Positions 47,440-59,337 of a stretch of DNA of 64,000 nucleotides are shown here, piece by piece (position 1 is the stretch's first letter; each line of letters opens with the position of its first letter). Position numbers and translations under genes: made by a program. The notes beneath the pieces were generated by a model. The model was not told where the DNA came from. It searched no databases and saw only the letters and a list, made by a program, of their open reading frames with translations. Source of the stretch: Volvariella volvacea V23 (taxonomy: Eukaryota > Basidiomycota > Agaricomycetes > Agaricales > Pluteaceae); contig KB722760.1 in assembly GCA_000349905.1 (NCBI GenBank), forward strand, positions 62,001-126,000. The letters run 5' to 3'.

Positions 47440-50212
47440 ATGGTCCATCCAATTGTCGAGCTTTTGAAGTGCTTTATTCGGCGTTTCATGCTATCTCTTC
47501 CACGCAGGTCATTCCGCCTCATTTCATTTCTCTGGACTGCCTTGCGGTCTCTATTTGCACGCCTCTTTCGACAAAACGTTACGCCGCCTCCGCCAAAACC
47601 GAACATGCGCGATATAGCACACAAGCCAAGAACAGTAAACTCCAGTAATGCCCCCTCGATGACTCACGCATCCACCCCAGCGCGCGAACGCGACGATCGT
47701 GCTGTAATAATGTCCAGCCAAGTATCGGATCATGCGCACAGCCAAGACGCCCCATCGATTCCGGTTTTGTCAGATTTTTCACAGCGAACCGACTCCCCCG
47801 TTTCGCAAGCAGCTCCATCCAGTGAGTCCAGTGGCTCCATACAAGTTAGTGTCGAGTCTCCAGACGAAAGTGAATGGAATGGATCCCATTACTATGATGA
47901 TATCCCCGTTTATGGAGGGCGCCCTCGTTCACGCCAGCAGCCGGGGAGTGATTACGAGTCTGGTGGTGGGCGGAGCGTACGGAGTGTGGCACCGAACCAG
48001 ACGGCTATACCAGGCTTAGGGAACGCACCGTCGATTTTGGTCGAAGGAAAGCAAGCCATTGAACCGCTTAACAATCCCAGGGTCATCCCCGGTGTACCAG
48101 AGGAATATATGCGCTACGAACGAAATATCATCATGTACGCTTCACACATGTGACATTTTGAGCTTGCTAGTTCATCCACATACTTCATTAGCCCCAGAGA
48201 ACATGTTGACCACAAAATAAAGCCCTTAACTACGGACTACTTGAAGTATGTAATCATTCTTGTTGTTTCTCGTCAAATATAACCAACCATTCGAAGCAAT
48301 CGCACACATCCACCTGGTTGGTTATCATACATACACCCTGAAGGAGCTCTGTATTTCTTTCACACAGAAAAGGTATGCAACTAGTGCGATTGCAACGTTC
48401 GCCTGTTGCTGACACAGAAGCAGCGCGTCTTCACTGATGCTAACCTCTTCAATCCTGGTACATTGAGCCAAGTCGAGGACAGGCTGGATATTATCTATAC
48501 GCATATGGAACAACAAGGCATTTCAATTTCAAAGATAGGAAAGAACGTCGACCTAGTCCTAGATATGATACCAGTCGATGATTGTGCAGAGATGGAGTGT
48601 TATTACTATTTCGTTGATCACGCAACACGGACAATATTTTACCTTGACGAAGTCATGACTAGTCATTCACCTGGGTGGCATTCAATTAGAGGGTTTAATT
48701 CCCTACCCCATTTCAGTAGGTGGTTTCTTTATGGCGCGTTTTATGCATTCATCTGACTGGGCATCAACCCTATCCAGGTCATGAAATCGAATCGCAATAC
48801 TGGTATAAAGACCAATTATAAAATCCTCCGCAGTGCCAAAATTCCTGACAGGTGGCATTGCATGTTGTTTCCTCGTGCATTTGACCTTGATTACGAAGTG
48901 TTAAAAGAGCTCCGTGGTGTGGTTTTATTTTTAATTTCTGGTAAATTTTTTCTTTGGATGGAAATCTTGATCCTTACTAGGCACATAAGATCTCATGACT
49001 TCCCCTTCATCCACATCACCTTTTGATATTAACGAGTTAGAAAGACTTCTCACTGTGATCAGTAATTTGAAGGGTACGGGCACTATTGATGGTGGACCCT
49101 GAACTATTGCCAATTTTCCCCCGCCAGAAAACCTCAATCAGGAACATGGTGGTTGTGCTGCAGCAATAGGTTAGTCCTTTTATTGTTGCGTGGTATGACG
49201 GGGATTGATATCGAGATTGATAGGCAGACTAATGAATCACTTTGGTATGACATTTGCCTGGTTAATTTAGTTTCTCTGCCTAAAGAAACGTAATTTCAGC
49301 TCGGCACAAATTCCATCACTTCCATGGAGAACCCTGCGCTCGATTGGATAGTGAACAGTTTGTTCATGGGCGTGAATTTAGTCGACCATGGCGGCTGACC
49401 AAATACCTTTCCCCAATTCTATTCTCTGCTCCCAGAGTATACCTACAAACATTGAAGCGCATTGGTGCAGAGCCAGTATCATTTATGTATTCAGATGTAT
49501 GGCGGAAGTTCATAGGTGGCCTAATAGACGAATGGACCGGGATCATTCTCTACGTAAGCTCTATCTTCGTTTGAAACAGGGACTACTCTTAACTGTGCAC
49601 TGGCCCGGGGCACCCTATAATGCTATAGGCAACAGTTATCCTCAATGCTAATGTTGCTTTCTTAGCTATTCAGAGCATCGACACCAACCCAGACCAGCCA
49701 AGCCACCGTAATCCAGCTCAAATTTCGAGTTACGTCTCTACAGTCATCAGCATGGGATGCATCATCATCGGGTTGCTACTGACCAGGCAAAGGCGACGGG
49801 AACCCAGTGTTAGTTTTTCACCATTGGCACTGCATTATGCAGCTTGACGTTCTCCAGGTCGACGGAGACTTTGGATATAGATGCTATTCCAACTTAGAGC
49901 GTCTTGCCGTTTTGTACAGTCTTCCGTATGCATTGCTGATGTGGAGGTAAGTTGCAGCACATGTTTACCGTGTAACTGTGCTCAAAGTTATTGTCTGACG
50001 GTACCAGCATGCTATTCTTCGTCCTGGCATTTGTGCTTGTCTTCTTTATGGATACTACGCCTGCAATCCGAACATTGACCGGGTGTGCATTTGCAATAAT
50101 AGCTGTTCTCGTCACTTGGTGCATTCAAATGGGTTGGAGAACTAAATCACCGGAATCCCGCAGCAACAGTCTAGATAGTGAGTCTACCACCAGTAATTCT
50201 ATAGAGCGGTGA
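47440..50212 (+). CDS. WW-domain-like membrane protein of agaricomycetes
   Basis: The first exon (47440-48134) codes a basic N-terminus (MVHPIVELLKCFIRRFMLSL) and a proline- and serine-rich stretch. Spliced exons then give PPGWLSYIHPEGALYFFHTE, joined to VFTDANLF, a WW-like fold, followed by CYYYFVDHATRTIFYLDE and YWWHCMLFPRAF after removing short introns near 48384-48424 and 48814-48861. The exon 49300-49554 carries RPWRLTKYLSPILFSAPRVY and WRKFIGGLIDEWTGIILY. The C-terminal half has membrane helices (ILNANVAFLAIQSI, VISMGCIIIGLLL, MLFFVLAFVLVFFM and LTGCAFAIIAVLVTW). This layout is found in many uncharacterised mushroom proteins usually named WW-domain proteins. Exon borders between 48135 and 49300 are partly uncertain. 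An ATG at 47440 was preferred over upstream near-cognate codons. Confidence 0.72.
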
Positions 50213-50757
50213 CTTCACACCACCCCATCCTACTCACAGAGTGGTTCGGTCTTGATCGGATTAGCTCTGGCTTCAAGGCTTTGCAACTACCCTGGATGAG
50301 CCATTCACCTTCAGCTCCGATGAATGATGCCGGAGCGATTGCTTAAATTTCCTCTCCCAGTACTCTCAGTCTAATGGTGAGGTTTTTTAGAGGGTCTGAT
50401 TCTGTTCCGGTTGATTGAATGCAAGCATAGAGGTTGACGTTGACTTTATTACTAATTCGGTCTGGTGTGCGTGGAATCGGGTTGACTCGGCAGTTGGATA
50501 ATGTATGTGGCACTCTTTCTTCCATTATCATTCCAGAAAAGCTGCCAACATGTAGCCCCTGACCAATAGCAATTATAACCTCGATACGATATTTTCATTA
50601 TCTACAAATACTAGCACAACAACACATAAGAATAAGAGAACCGCGTAGTTAAACACATCCATTCATGCATCAACCTGAAGGCGCACAATATCTAGGATCA
50701 AGTCCGAGCTCATCGCCCAGTCCCTATGCGCTTTTGTATCAAGAAAAAGAAAGGCAT
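50213..50757. other. Spacer between the WW-like gene and fungalysin 2
   Basis: About 545 bases between two convergent genes. No gene or repeat recognised. Confidence 0.6.
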
Positions 50758-52942
50758 TTAGCAGTCAGAGGGGATGGTGAAGTCGTTGGTGTAGACACCA
50801 GCGCGAGCGTTGACACCAAGACCCTTGCTGGCGAATGCTCTCCAGAGCAAGCAGCGGTTAGCACCGCCGTAGCGGACTTGATCAGCTTGGATCCAAGCAG
50901 CGCGTGCAGCGACGACTAGGATAGAAGGAATTGCTTAGAGGACGGTCGTTTTTCTGAGCGGAATAAAAAACTTACAGGTAGGGTTGCAAGGTTGGATGGC
51001 GAGAGCGTCGATGAAGAGGTGGAGGAAGACAACATTACCCTGTGTGCCCTCGGGTTGCGTCCTAGCATTAGGATTGAAGCCATAACGAGCAACGAGAGCA
51101 GCATAGACGTTGTGGAGAGTGTTGGCCCAAATTTCACCAATACGGTGGAAGGAGGTTTGACCAGCGACGTTGTTGTACAGCTGCGGGTTGGTGGTCGAGC
51201 TGGTGGAGTAGGGGCGTGTGCGGATACCCGCTAGGTTGTTGGTAACGTAGGCACCGATGACGTAGTCGGGGACGGCAGCAGACTTCTGCTCTGTCCATTC
51301 GGCCAAGGCGTCGGACCAACCCTCACCGAGACCGCGAGCTTCGGTGGTTTGCAAGCAACGACCAGTACCACCACCGGTCATGCGGTTGGTGACACCATGA
51401 CCCATCTCGTGGACGATGATGTCGTTCTCGAGGGAACCGTCGCGGTTGGGGTTGGTATAGGTCCAGATGTACATTCTGCATTGGCCTGGTTGACCACTGG
51501 AGCAGACGTCAATCCCATTGCCATGAAAGAGAAGAGGGACACCTACTCGGGAAGTGTAAGGAAGTTGGCATTGTTGGTGCCATCAGTATCCTGAACGGAA
51601 ATTTGGACACGATCATTTCCAGATCCACCCCTTCCAAAGTTGTTGTTCTGGAAGTTGTAGGCACGCTCGGTGAAGCCATAGCGGTAAGTGAAATCATGGA
51701 CGGTGTTGATAACATAGAATGTGTTGACACGAGCAGCATCCAAGTTGCTCTGGACGGAGGGAGCAAGCCTATCGTCGAAGGAGTAGTTGAATGTGGGACC
51801 AGCACTGGTCTGTCTGGCTGTGTTAGTCAAGGAGGTCTTGTAGGAGACGACGTTGTTGCCACTATGAGGTGTGTGAATATTTCATTCCCACTCTTTATTG
51901 ACTTTTGGACTTACGCTGTAACTGTTGTGGTAGTAGAGCCATCATTGTGCCAGCCGTTGGGGGATGCAAGGGTATCTTCGGGGTTGACAAGGGTCTCAAG
52001 ACCTTCAGGGAAGGCTTGCTTTTGAATGGGAAGGACGCGGTACTAATCAAAAATAAGCCTTAGAAGAAAATGTGGAAAACTTCATGTGGCTTACTGTGGC
52101 CTCAGCGACAAAGTCGGTCAGGGAAAGCAATTCACCAGTGTGAGCATCGACAAATGCCTCAACGAAGAAGTCTTCGGCATCATTTTGGACTTGGAAGACG
52201 TGAACAAGGGCGGCAGAACCATCAGGACGAGCGAGGTATTCGAGGGTGGCTGGGTGACCGTTGTATTTGCCACCGAGGGCTTTCTCAGTTCGGGGGATGA
52301 CATCCCTTAATCTTAAAGTAGGCTTAGACGAAGCAATTTTCTCTGAGGATGACACTTTAGGAATCAAGTGCGATATGCATCAAAAGGACACATACTGGGC
52401 TTGACGAAAGAAGCGCCAAAGGAAACGACGCTACTACCCCTCCAGCCGACGTTTGCAACGGCATTGGCGAAAGGAATGCCTTTCTAAGGATCCATTAGAG
52501 TCGTGTCAGCGGGAGGATAAAAACAGAATATATGCGCATCAACTTACATGAGCCTGCCTAACATAGGCGAATCTGCCTTCGCCCTCAGCATAACCGCTCC
52601 TGAAGACCAACTCAGGTGCGTCGTCGCCAAGGCGGGACCTAATGAAAGCAACGGTCTCTTCTCCGAGATCCCCAGTGAAGGATGGGGGTTGCTCAAGGCC
52701 CTCTCCAAAAGTCTGAAGTAAACGGAAAAGGAGACCGGTCAATACAGCATTGGTATGGAACAGCTCGAACGCACCTCGAAAGTAGATGGAGGGTGGTAAG
52801 TCTCCACCTCATCACCACGAGCGACCAAACGGCGGCTGTGAGTCGAGAACTTGTGTGCTGCAGGGAGAGCAGTTGCAGCAGCAACAGAGGAGTAGACGAC
52901 AGCCAAGAAGACTGAGCTGAAGACTTTGTTGAATGCCACCAT
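50758..52942 (-). CDS. Fungalysin-type extracellular metalloprotease (M36), copy 2
   Basis: Eight exons (52942-52775, 52712-52548, 52483-52396, 52342-52095, 52042-51915, 51861-51547, 51496-50976, 50915-50758) sum to 596 residues. Every exon has the same length as in copy 1. The signal peptide (MVAFNKVFSSVFLAVVYSSV), propeptide and catalytic domain are complete, with HEMGH at 400-404 and LGEGWSD holding the third zinc ligand at 429. The catalytic half differs from copy 1 by few residues; the propeptide differs more (for example KIASSKPTLRLRDVIPRTEK). The copy lies inverted about 9.3 kb from the first. As a secreted zymogen it should digest extracellular protein. No lesion was found. Confidence 0.95.
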
Positions 52943-53930
52943 TTTGTCTGGAGAAGGAGGTTTCGAGTGAAGGAGTGATTTGGAGAAGCTCCTGCTGGAC
53001 AACGGCCCAGCTTGTCGTCCTTTAACTGAAAGATATCATAGCGCTTTCAACCTACTGCCAAGGAATCCGGGAAATAAACCAAGAACGAAAGAAGTGAACA
53101 GCAAGGATGAACGTGATGTGGGGTAGATGATTAGATGGTCAGGTAATCTGTAGCAATGCTCTTGGCTGAAGCCAAGCCAAATTTGCCGAGATTGTCGATC
53201 ATATGTGGAAAACGCCTCTGATCGTGCTTTCAAGAGCTTGGTGTTAGCAGCAGCACATGATGAAGCAACTTTGCTGAGCCAGAATTATTAGGAATTGTAA
53301 GTTTATCTGGTGGTCGCTTTTCGAGCTCTTCATGATTGCTAGAGGTTAGATATTGGTTTGTATTGACGAGCAGCAGGTTGAGACTGTTATCTGTTGTAGG
53401 TGCGATAAAGCTGGGGGTGTAGGGGAATAATTATGTGCATATGGAAGAAGCACATGACGACACATGGTACCGTCATAACGTGATTAACTGTAGATATTGT
53501 ACACGCGTTGCGGCTGATGAGTCGAGCTCAGAGCTTTGGGGATTGGAACAGACGCTAGAATCCTGAGAGATTCAATCTTTTGACCCCCACGTACTCAGCA
53601 ACGGAAGAGCCCGCCGGCGCTGTATTGCCCGATTTCTATTGCTATTGTCTAGAAAAAAAAGCATCAACCCGACAGATATTGGACAATAGGCAAGATGCTG
53701 AAATGCACGAGTACTGACTTGCCAATTGGCGTGTTCGTCACCTTCACGACGGATTGGTGCGCGTAATCTCCGGAGTTACAGTAAATCTTGCGTGCCATGT
53801 TTGGCAATTCGATCGTAATGATATCACGAGCACCATGCACACGATAGCCATGATACTTCCGCCGTAGCTGCTGATGCGAGCCTTGCTCACCAAGAACAAG
53901 GATATCTAGGTAATTCCAGGCCATAGGTGG
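52943..53930 (-). repeat. Upstream copy 2 of the duplicated segment that precedes both fungalysin genes
   Basis: Inverted counterpart of 38190-39245. On the minus strand it contains an open frame near 53924-53664 with WNYLDILVLGEQGSHQQ, IELPNMARK and GDYAHQSVVKVTN, which parallels the blocks in copy 1. It also contains FVLGLFPGFLG near 53075. Here the frame is open through both conserved blocks, unlike copy 1. It may be the better preserved copy of a small gene, but I cannot name it. Confidence 0.65.
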
Positions 53931-54713
53931 GGATTTGGTTATTGCGGGATGGCATGGCTATAACCAGAAAATGTAGTTCCGACATCGTTCAACTGGTCCC
54001 AGGAAACCATGTGATGCACACCATAGGCAACCCACCAACCTAAGCACTCTGAGCTCGGAGTGAAGCGACTCCAGTTGATTGTGCAGTAGCAGCTGACCTA
54101 TGTTCAATGAAAGAGTTGATGTCGAGTCGGAACTTCCATTCATACACATGGGGCTGCAGAAGCACTACCCCGGCGCCTATTGCTTCTCAATTGATGGCGG
54201 CTAGCAGGAGTTGAAATCAAAATTCCGTAAATACCACCCGAAAGTAAGTAAGCACATCTTCAATGTGCCATATGCGCTTTGATAAGCGGTTCAGTAGACT
54301 TTAAAGTCACCAGGCAGTGGGAACTGGCGGAAGGTGCATGTGCATGTGCTGGCTGGGAAAGGTGCTGCCGTTATAGCCGCCAGATATTGGTTATTGTCCG
54401 AGTACAACATTTAGGACATCGTGTTCGCAAGAGCAATCCATATGGAAGATAAAATTGTCGAGGTGGATGGGGTTACGGCACTATCATATTTCTGTTGGAC
54501 GATATCATCTTACCAATCCGAGTCACCACACAGCGCTTTACCAACCACAAGATGTGATGTCGAATAGTCTTTCCGGTCACTACTCTACGGAACAATTATC
54601 GACTTAACGAACAAAGCGGTCCGCCGCAAGGAAGACCTGTTTAAGCCCATCAACTTTTAGTTACTCACACAAGGATAGGACCCGCGTGGAGAGGTACAAG
54701 GCGATGATACAGC
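53931..54713. other. Spacer between the fungalysin upstream repeat and P450 1
   Basis: About 780 bases. No gene recognised. Confidence 0.6.
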
Positions 54714-56706
54714 TCACAAAGGCTGCCCTTCTCTAGGCAACAACTTGATCCCAAATTTGTCTGTCAACAAGCCATTCTTCTTGACGCACTCCTCCATCAC
54801 CTTCCAAACCCTCCTCTTCGCATCCTCAGCACCTTCCCCTGGTAACGTAGCCAGTCCTACCACCTTCTTTCTCAACAGCAACGTTAACACCGCAACAAAT
54901 TCAACTTGGGCAAATTTCTTTCCCAAGCACCCACGGATCCCTTCGCTGAATGGAACGAACGCTCCTCGTTTGGGTTTGAGCATTCCTGGATTCATCTCGG
55001 ACTCGGATGAGCTGCTAAATCGGTGAAGATAGGATGACTTGTTCGATGCATCCCATCGCGAGGGATCAAATTCGGCAGGGGCGGGACCCCAGTACGCCGG
55101 ATTATAGTGAACGGCTGTTATGTTATATGATACGTGCAGACGAGGAGGAAGGACGTAGGTTCGATTATTCCAAGTGATGGGCGTAGGTACGTCTCCTGTA
55201 ATGCGCGGAATGACATTGACAATTGGGAAGAGCCTCAGAGTTTCGTTCTATTGCATAAGAGGTCAGTGATTTCGGTATTACTTTGTTGGAGGCAGTGGGA
55301 CGATACCATGACGCTTAAGGGAGCCATAAGCCTTTCATACAGCTCATAAGGCCACTCGGCTGGATTTTCTGGCTGTCTAGCGAGTGCATCGTCAATCTTC
55401 TGGTGAAGCCAGGCTTGTTTGTCTGGATGAAGGGCAAGCAGCGCTAATGCGAACGTAATGGCTGCCGCCGCCGTCTCATGCCCAGCAACTGAGAAAATGA
55501 ACGTGTTTCCAATCACTTCGTCATCTGTAAATGGCTCAACTTTATCCGTATCCACGTCTTCTCCTTCTTGGACCAGTATGGAGAGGAGGTTATTTCGTCC
55601 ATCATGACGAGCACCGCTTGCCATCTTTTCCTGCTCGTTAGATATAAGCTTGTGTAAATAATTTCGTACGTCCGATTTTGCGTGGTAGTATCGCCGAAGA
55701 AAAGGGGGAGACTTCTCAAGAAACTGGTCGGAGAACATTTTTGAAACAATCAAAACTGGAGCCAGGATAGAGTTGAGGAATGTGACAGCGTCGCGATAAC
55801 TGCGTTGAAACCCGGGTGGGATATAGCGATCAGAGAAAAACCCATCCAGCGAGCTATCTGAATCGCCTTGGGCTTGAATTTGATCCTCCGAGGTTGGTCG
55901 CTTGTCAAACGAGAGATGAACACCGAATCCTGCGGCAGAGATGACGTTGAGTGCAAGATGTCGGATGTCCTTGTAGAAATGGGGAACAATGAGGTGGTCT
56001 CCGGCGGGCGCTCTGAGTGTTTCCCATTTGGATAGCATTCCTTCGCCTTGAAAAAGGGATTCTCGCCACACTAAAGCATTATTTCGTTCATTGAAGGGCT
56101 TGGATGTATGCTTTCGGTGCCGCACCCACATCGAGCCCTCGGTCTATGGCGTCATACTTGGTTATTAGAAAAACAACTAAGAATGGGGGTAGCTAACCGT
56201 CACGACATTCTGTCCCATCACATTAAGGAGAGCTTTGTGGTATATCGCATCAGCTGCTGGGAGAAGGATCAAAACGGAGAGATTGCCGACTCGCCATACT
56301 GTCCAGCGTCCTTGAAAAACCTCCTGCCGGTGGCCATCTCCCAAATGACATCCGCATCCGCCACATGAATCTCCACGCTACCCGGTGCAACTGTCGCCAA
56401 AACATCACCATATCGTTGGTGGAAATCGTATTTCGCATTCCATCTCCATACGGTCGTAGAATGGAAAACCCTTGGCCTTAAGGATTGAGGACAGAGGTTG
56501 AAGACGAACCAGCGCCCGAGTGGACTTGCCATGAACACAAAGTAGACTATCCCCTCTGTGACTGGCCAGTAGATGTACGGAAGGCCGATTTGTTTTGCAA
56601 TTCGCAGATGTTTGAGCATTCCCGAGAAGAACCATATCGTTATACAGAGCAAGAAGGTAGATAGGATCTGAGAAAGCGAAGGAGGCCCCATTGTGAGGAG
56701 GTCCAT
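54714..56706 (-). CDS. Cytochrome P450, array copy 1
   Basis: Four exons (56706-56295, 56232-56198, 56143-55307, 55247-54714) sum to 605 residues. An N-terminal anchor helix (LSQILSTFLLCITIWFFSGM) places it on the endoplasmic reticulum. It has the C-helix WVRHRKHTSKPF, the I-helix oxygen-binding AGHETAAA, the ETLR (ExxR) motif, and the heme loop FVPFSEGIRGCLGKKFA with the cysteine ligand. The first intron begins with GC rather than GT: TATG then GCGAGT at 56294, where both neighbours have GTGGGT. The 35-nt second exon is conserved in all three copies. The class is a fungal monooxygenase that takes electrons from P450 reductase; substrate unknown. Confidence 0.92.
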
Positions 56707-56943
56707 GGTGAAGCTCAAGAAAGGCTTTCGGTTTGCGTCATCATGGACAGCGCACACGGATCACCGAAATATCCGTGAATGTGAACTGACAGGGAACGCT
56801 TGCTGCCGGTTAAGTAATTGAGCAGGGTGATAAAAGCCAAGTACAGTTCTTCATTCTTAACGGCGTTGTAGACATCTGGTAAAGCCATTGAAGACAAAAC
56901 ACGAAATAATCCCTGTCAAATATGCTCTACCAACAACACACAT

Positions 56944-58888
56944 TCATCGCGCAGATAATCTAATGCCAAACTTCGCAATATGTAGATTACCCTGATTACA
57001 ACAACTCTCCAACACCGCCCGCGCCCTATTCTTCACATCTTCCTCACTCTCCCCAGCCAATGGTGCGATCTCCACCCTCCTCTTCCTCAACAGGGCCGTC
57101 AACGCCGCCACAAACTCGATCTGAGCAAACTTCTTCCCCAAACAACCCCTCACCCCCTCGCTAAAGGGAACAAACGCTCCTCTCCTGGGCTTCAACAGGC
57201 CGCTAGCGAGCTCGGTAGCACCAGACTCCGAGTCGCTCGACTTGAAACGGTGAAGGTAGGATGATTTGTTTGATGGATCCCATCGAGTAGGGTCGAACTC
57301 TGTGGCGTCAGGGCCCCAGTATTTTGAATTGTATTGCAGGGCAGGAATGTTGTAGGAGATGAGCGAGCGAGGAGGGAGCACGTAGTTCCGGTTGTCCCAG
57401 GTGATTGTTGTGGGTGCGCTTGCAGTCATGCGTGGGATGACGGGTACGACGGGGTAGAGCCTCAAGGTCTCAAACTGCGAAAACATAACTGAGCGCTGAG
57501 GGCTTGGGACGAAGAGATAATTCCTTACCATAACACTGAGCGGCCCAGTAAGCCTTTCAAATAGTGCGTATGGCCATTCTGACGGGTTATCCGACTGCCC
57601 GACGAGCGCTTCGTCGATTTTGCGATGAAGCCATGCCTGTTTGTCTGGATGGAGCGACAACAGTGCAAGAGCGATTTGAAGAGTGCTCGCAGTCGTCTCG
57701 TGTCCCGCAATCGAGAAGATGAATGTATTCCCAATTATCTCCTCATCTGTAAAGGGCTTGATTTTATCTGCATCATCGTCCTCTCCCTCTTGAATCAGCA
57801 TAGAGAGCAGATTGCTCCTCCCTTCATTAGACGCACCACCGGAAATTTTGGCGCGTTCATTGGAGATGAGTTTGAGAAGATAGTTGCGCACGTCGGTTTT
57901 GGCATGGTAGTACTTTCGAAGGAAATGCGGAGCCTTTTTGAGTGTCTCATCGGAGAAGAGATTGGTGACGATTAGAACACGAATCATAATTTCACTGAGA
58001 GATGCAAGAGCGTCGCGATAATTACGTTGGTAGCCAGGTGGGATGTATCGATCCGAGAAGAACTCGTCTTGGACACTTTCCGAGTCGACTTCATCCTTCG
58101 AAGTATTCTTGTCAAACGAAAGGTGGACACCAAAGCCAGCAGCGGAAATGACGTTGAGGGCGAGGGAACGAACATCTTCCTGAAAGTTGTGGACGTCTGC
58201 GTGCGCACCCGTTGTAAAAGTGTCCCACTTCCTCAGCATTCCTTGAGCTTGAGAGAGAGTCTCGCGCCATACGAGGGAGTTGTTGCGTTCACTGAACGGT
58301 CTACTGGTGTGTTTTCGATGACGCGCCCATGTTGGACCCTCAGTCTAAGTATACCGTGAGCATCAGTTGAGTGGTCGGCTTGACATCAACAAACTCACTG
58401 TAACGACGTTTTCCCCGAACAAGTCCAGCACAGCTTCAAGTCAACGTAAGAAGATATGTACAAAATAAAGCAAAGATGACGTTATACCCACCATACTGCG
58501 CAGCATCCTTAAAAAACCGTCTGCTCGTCGCCATATCCCAAATAACATCCGCATCCGCAACGTGAATCTCCACTGAACCGGGTGTAACCGTCGCCAGGAC
58601 ATCCCCGTATCTTCCATGCATATCGTATTTCGCGTTCCATCTCCAGGTGGAGGTTGAGTGAAAAGCGTAGACTCTGAGCGACTTTGGAATCAGTTTGAAG
58701 ACGATCCAGCGCCCGAGTGGCGTTGCTGCAAACGCATAGTACTTGGCGTCCTCGGCCACAGGGAAGTAGATGTATGGTAAGCCGATTTGCTTCGCTATTC
58801 CACGGTGTTTGAGGATCCCTGTGATGAACCACACCACCGCGACGACGGCGGCAGCGCCGAGAATGTTGGAGAGCGGGGGAAGGTCCAT
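56944..58888 (-). CDS. Cytochrome P450, array copy 2
   Basis: Four exons (58888-58492, 58433-58399, 58344-57529, 57474-56944) sum to 592 residues. N-terminal anchor AAAVVAVVWFITGILK, C-helix ARHRKHTSRPF, I-helix AGHETTAST, ExxR motif FETLRLYP, and heme loop FVPFSEGVRGCLGKKFA are all present. The first two exons (397 and 35 nt) have the same lengths as in copy 3, and the two proteins are very close (for example DKNTSKDEVDSESVQDEFFS in both). It sits 237 bases upstream of copy 1 in the same orientation. Membrane-bound monooxygenase of unknown substrate. Confidence 0.94.
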
Positions 58889-59337
58889 GGTGAATGAACG
58901 GAAGAGGCTCGCCGTAAGGCAATCGTGAGTGGGGAGTCAAGTCGGTCATACCCTGTACGTTACGTAGATTCTCGGCTTCCTAGTTCTCTCGGTCTCCCAA
59001 TCTACGTCCTCGTCTACCCCACAGTATATACTGCCTCTTACCTACCATTAGTTAAGTCCGTCATACCTTTGGCTTGAAGGCGCTCCTAAAACATACATAG
59101 GGTCCAAGACTGACCAAAAATGATGACCGCGCTCATGGATATGTTGGCCTGGCGCCCAGCCAGAGTCATAGCCGCCCCACGTTGCGCCCAACTAGGAGCG
59201 CGTTTTCATTAGTCCCAATAACAGTAAACTCTGGTGTAAGATGGGTAGCGTATTCATGGACAGGGCCATCTTGGGGACAAGGACTACAGATACATCAAAC
59301 AAGAATAAATACACTCCCAACTAAACGTACTAAGCAC
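58889..59337. other. Spacer between P450 copies 2 and 3
   Basis: About 450 bases with the promoter of copy 2 and 3' flank of copy 3. No other content recognised. Confidence 0.6.
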
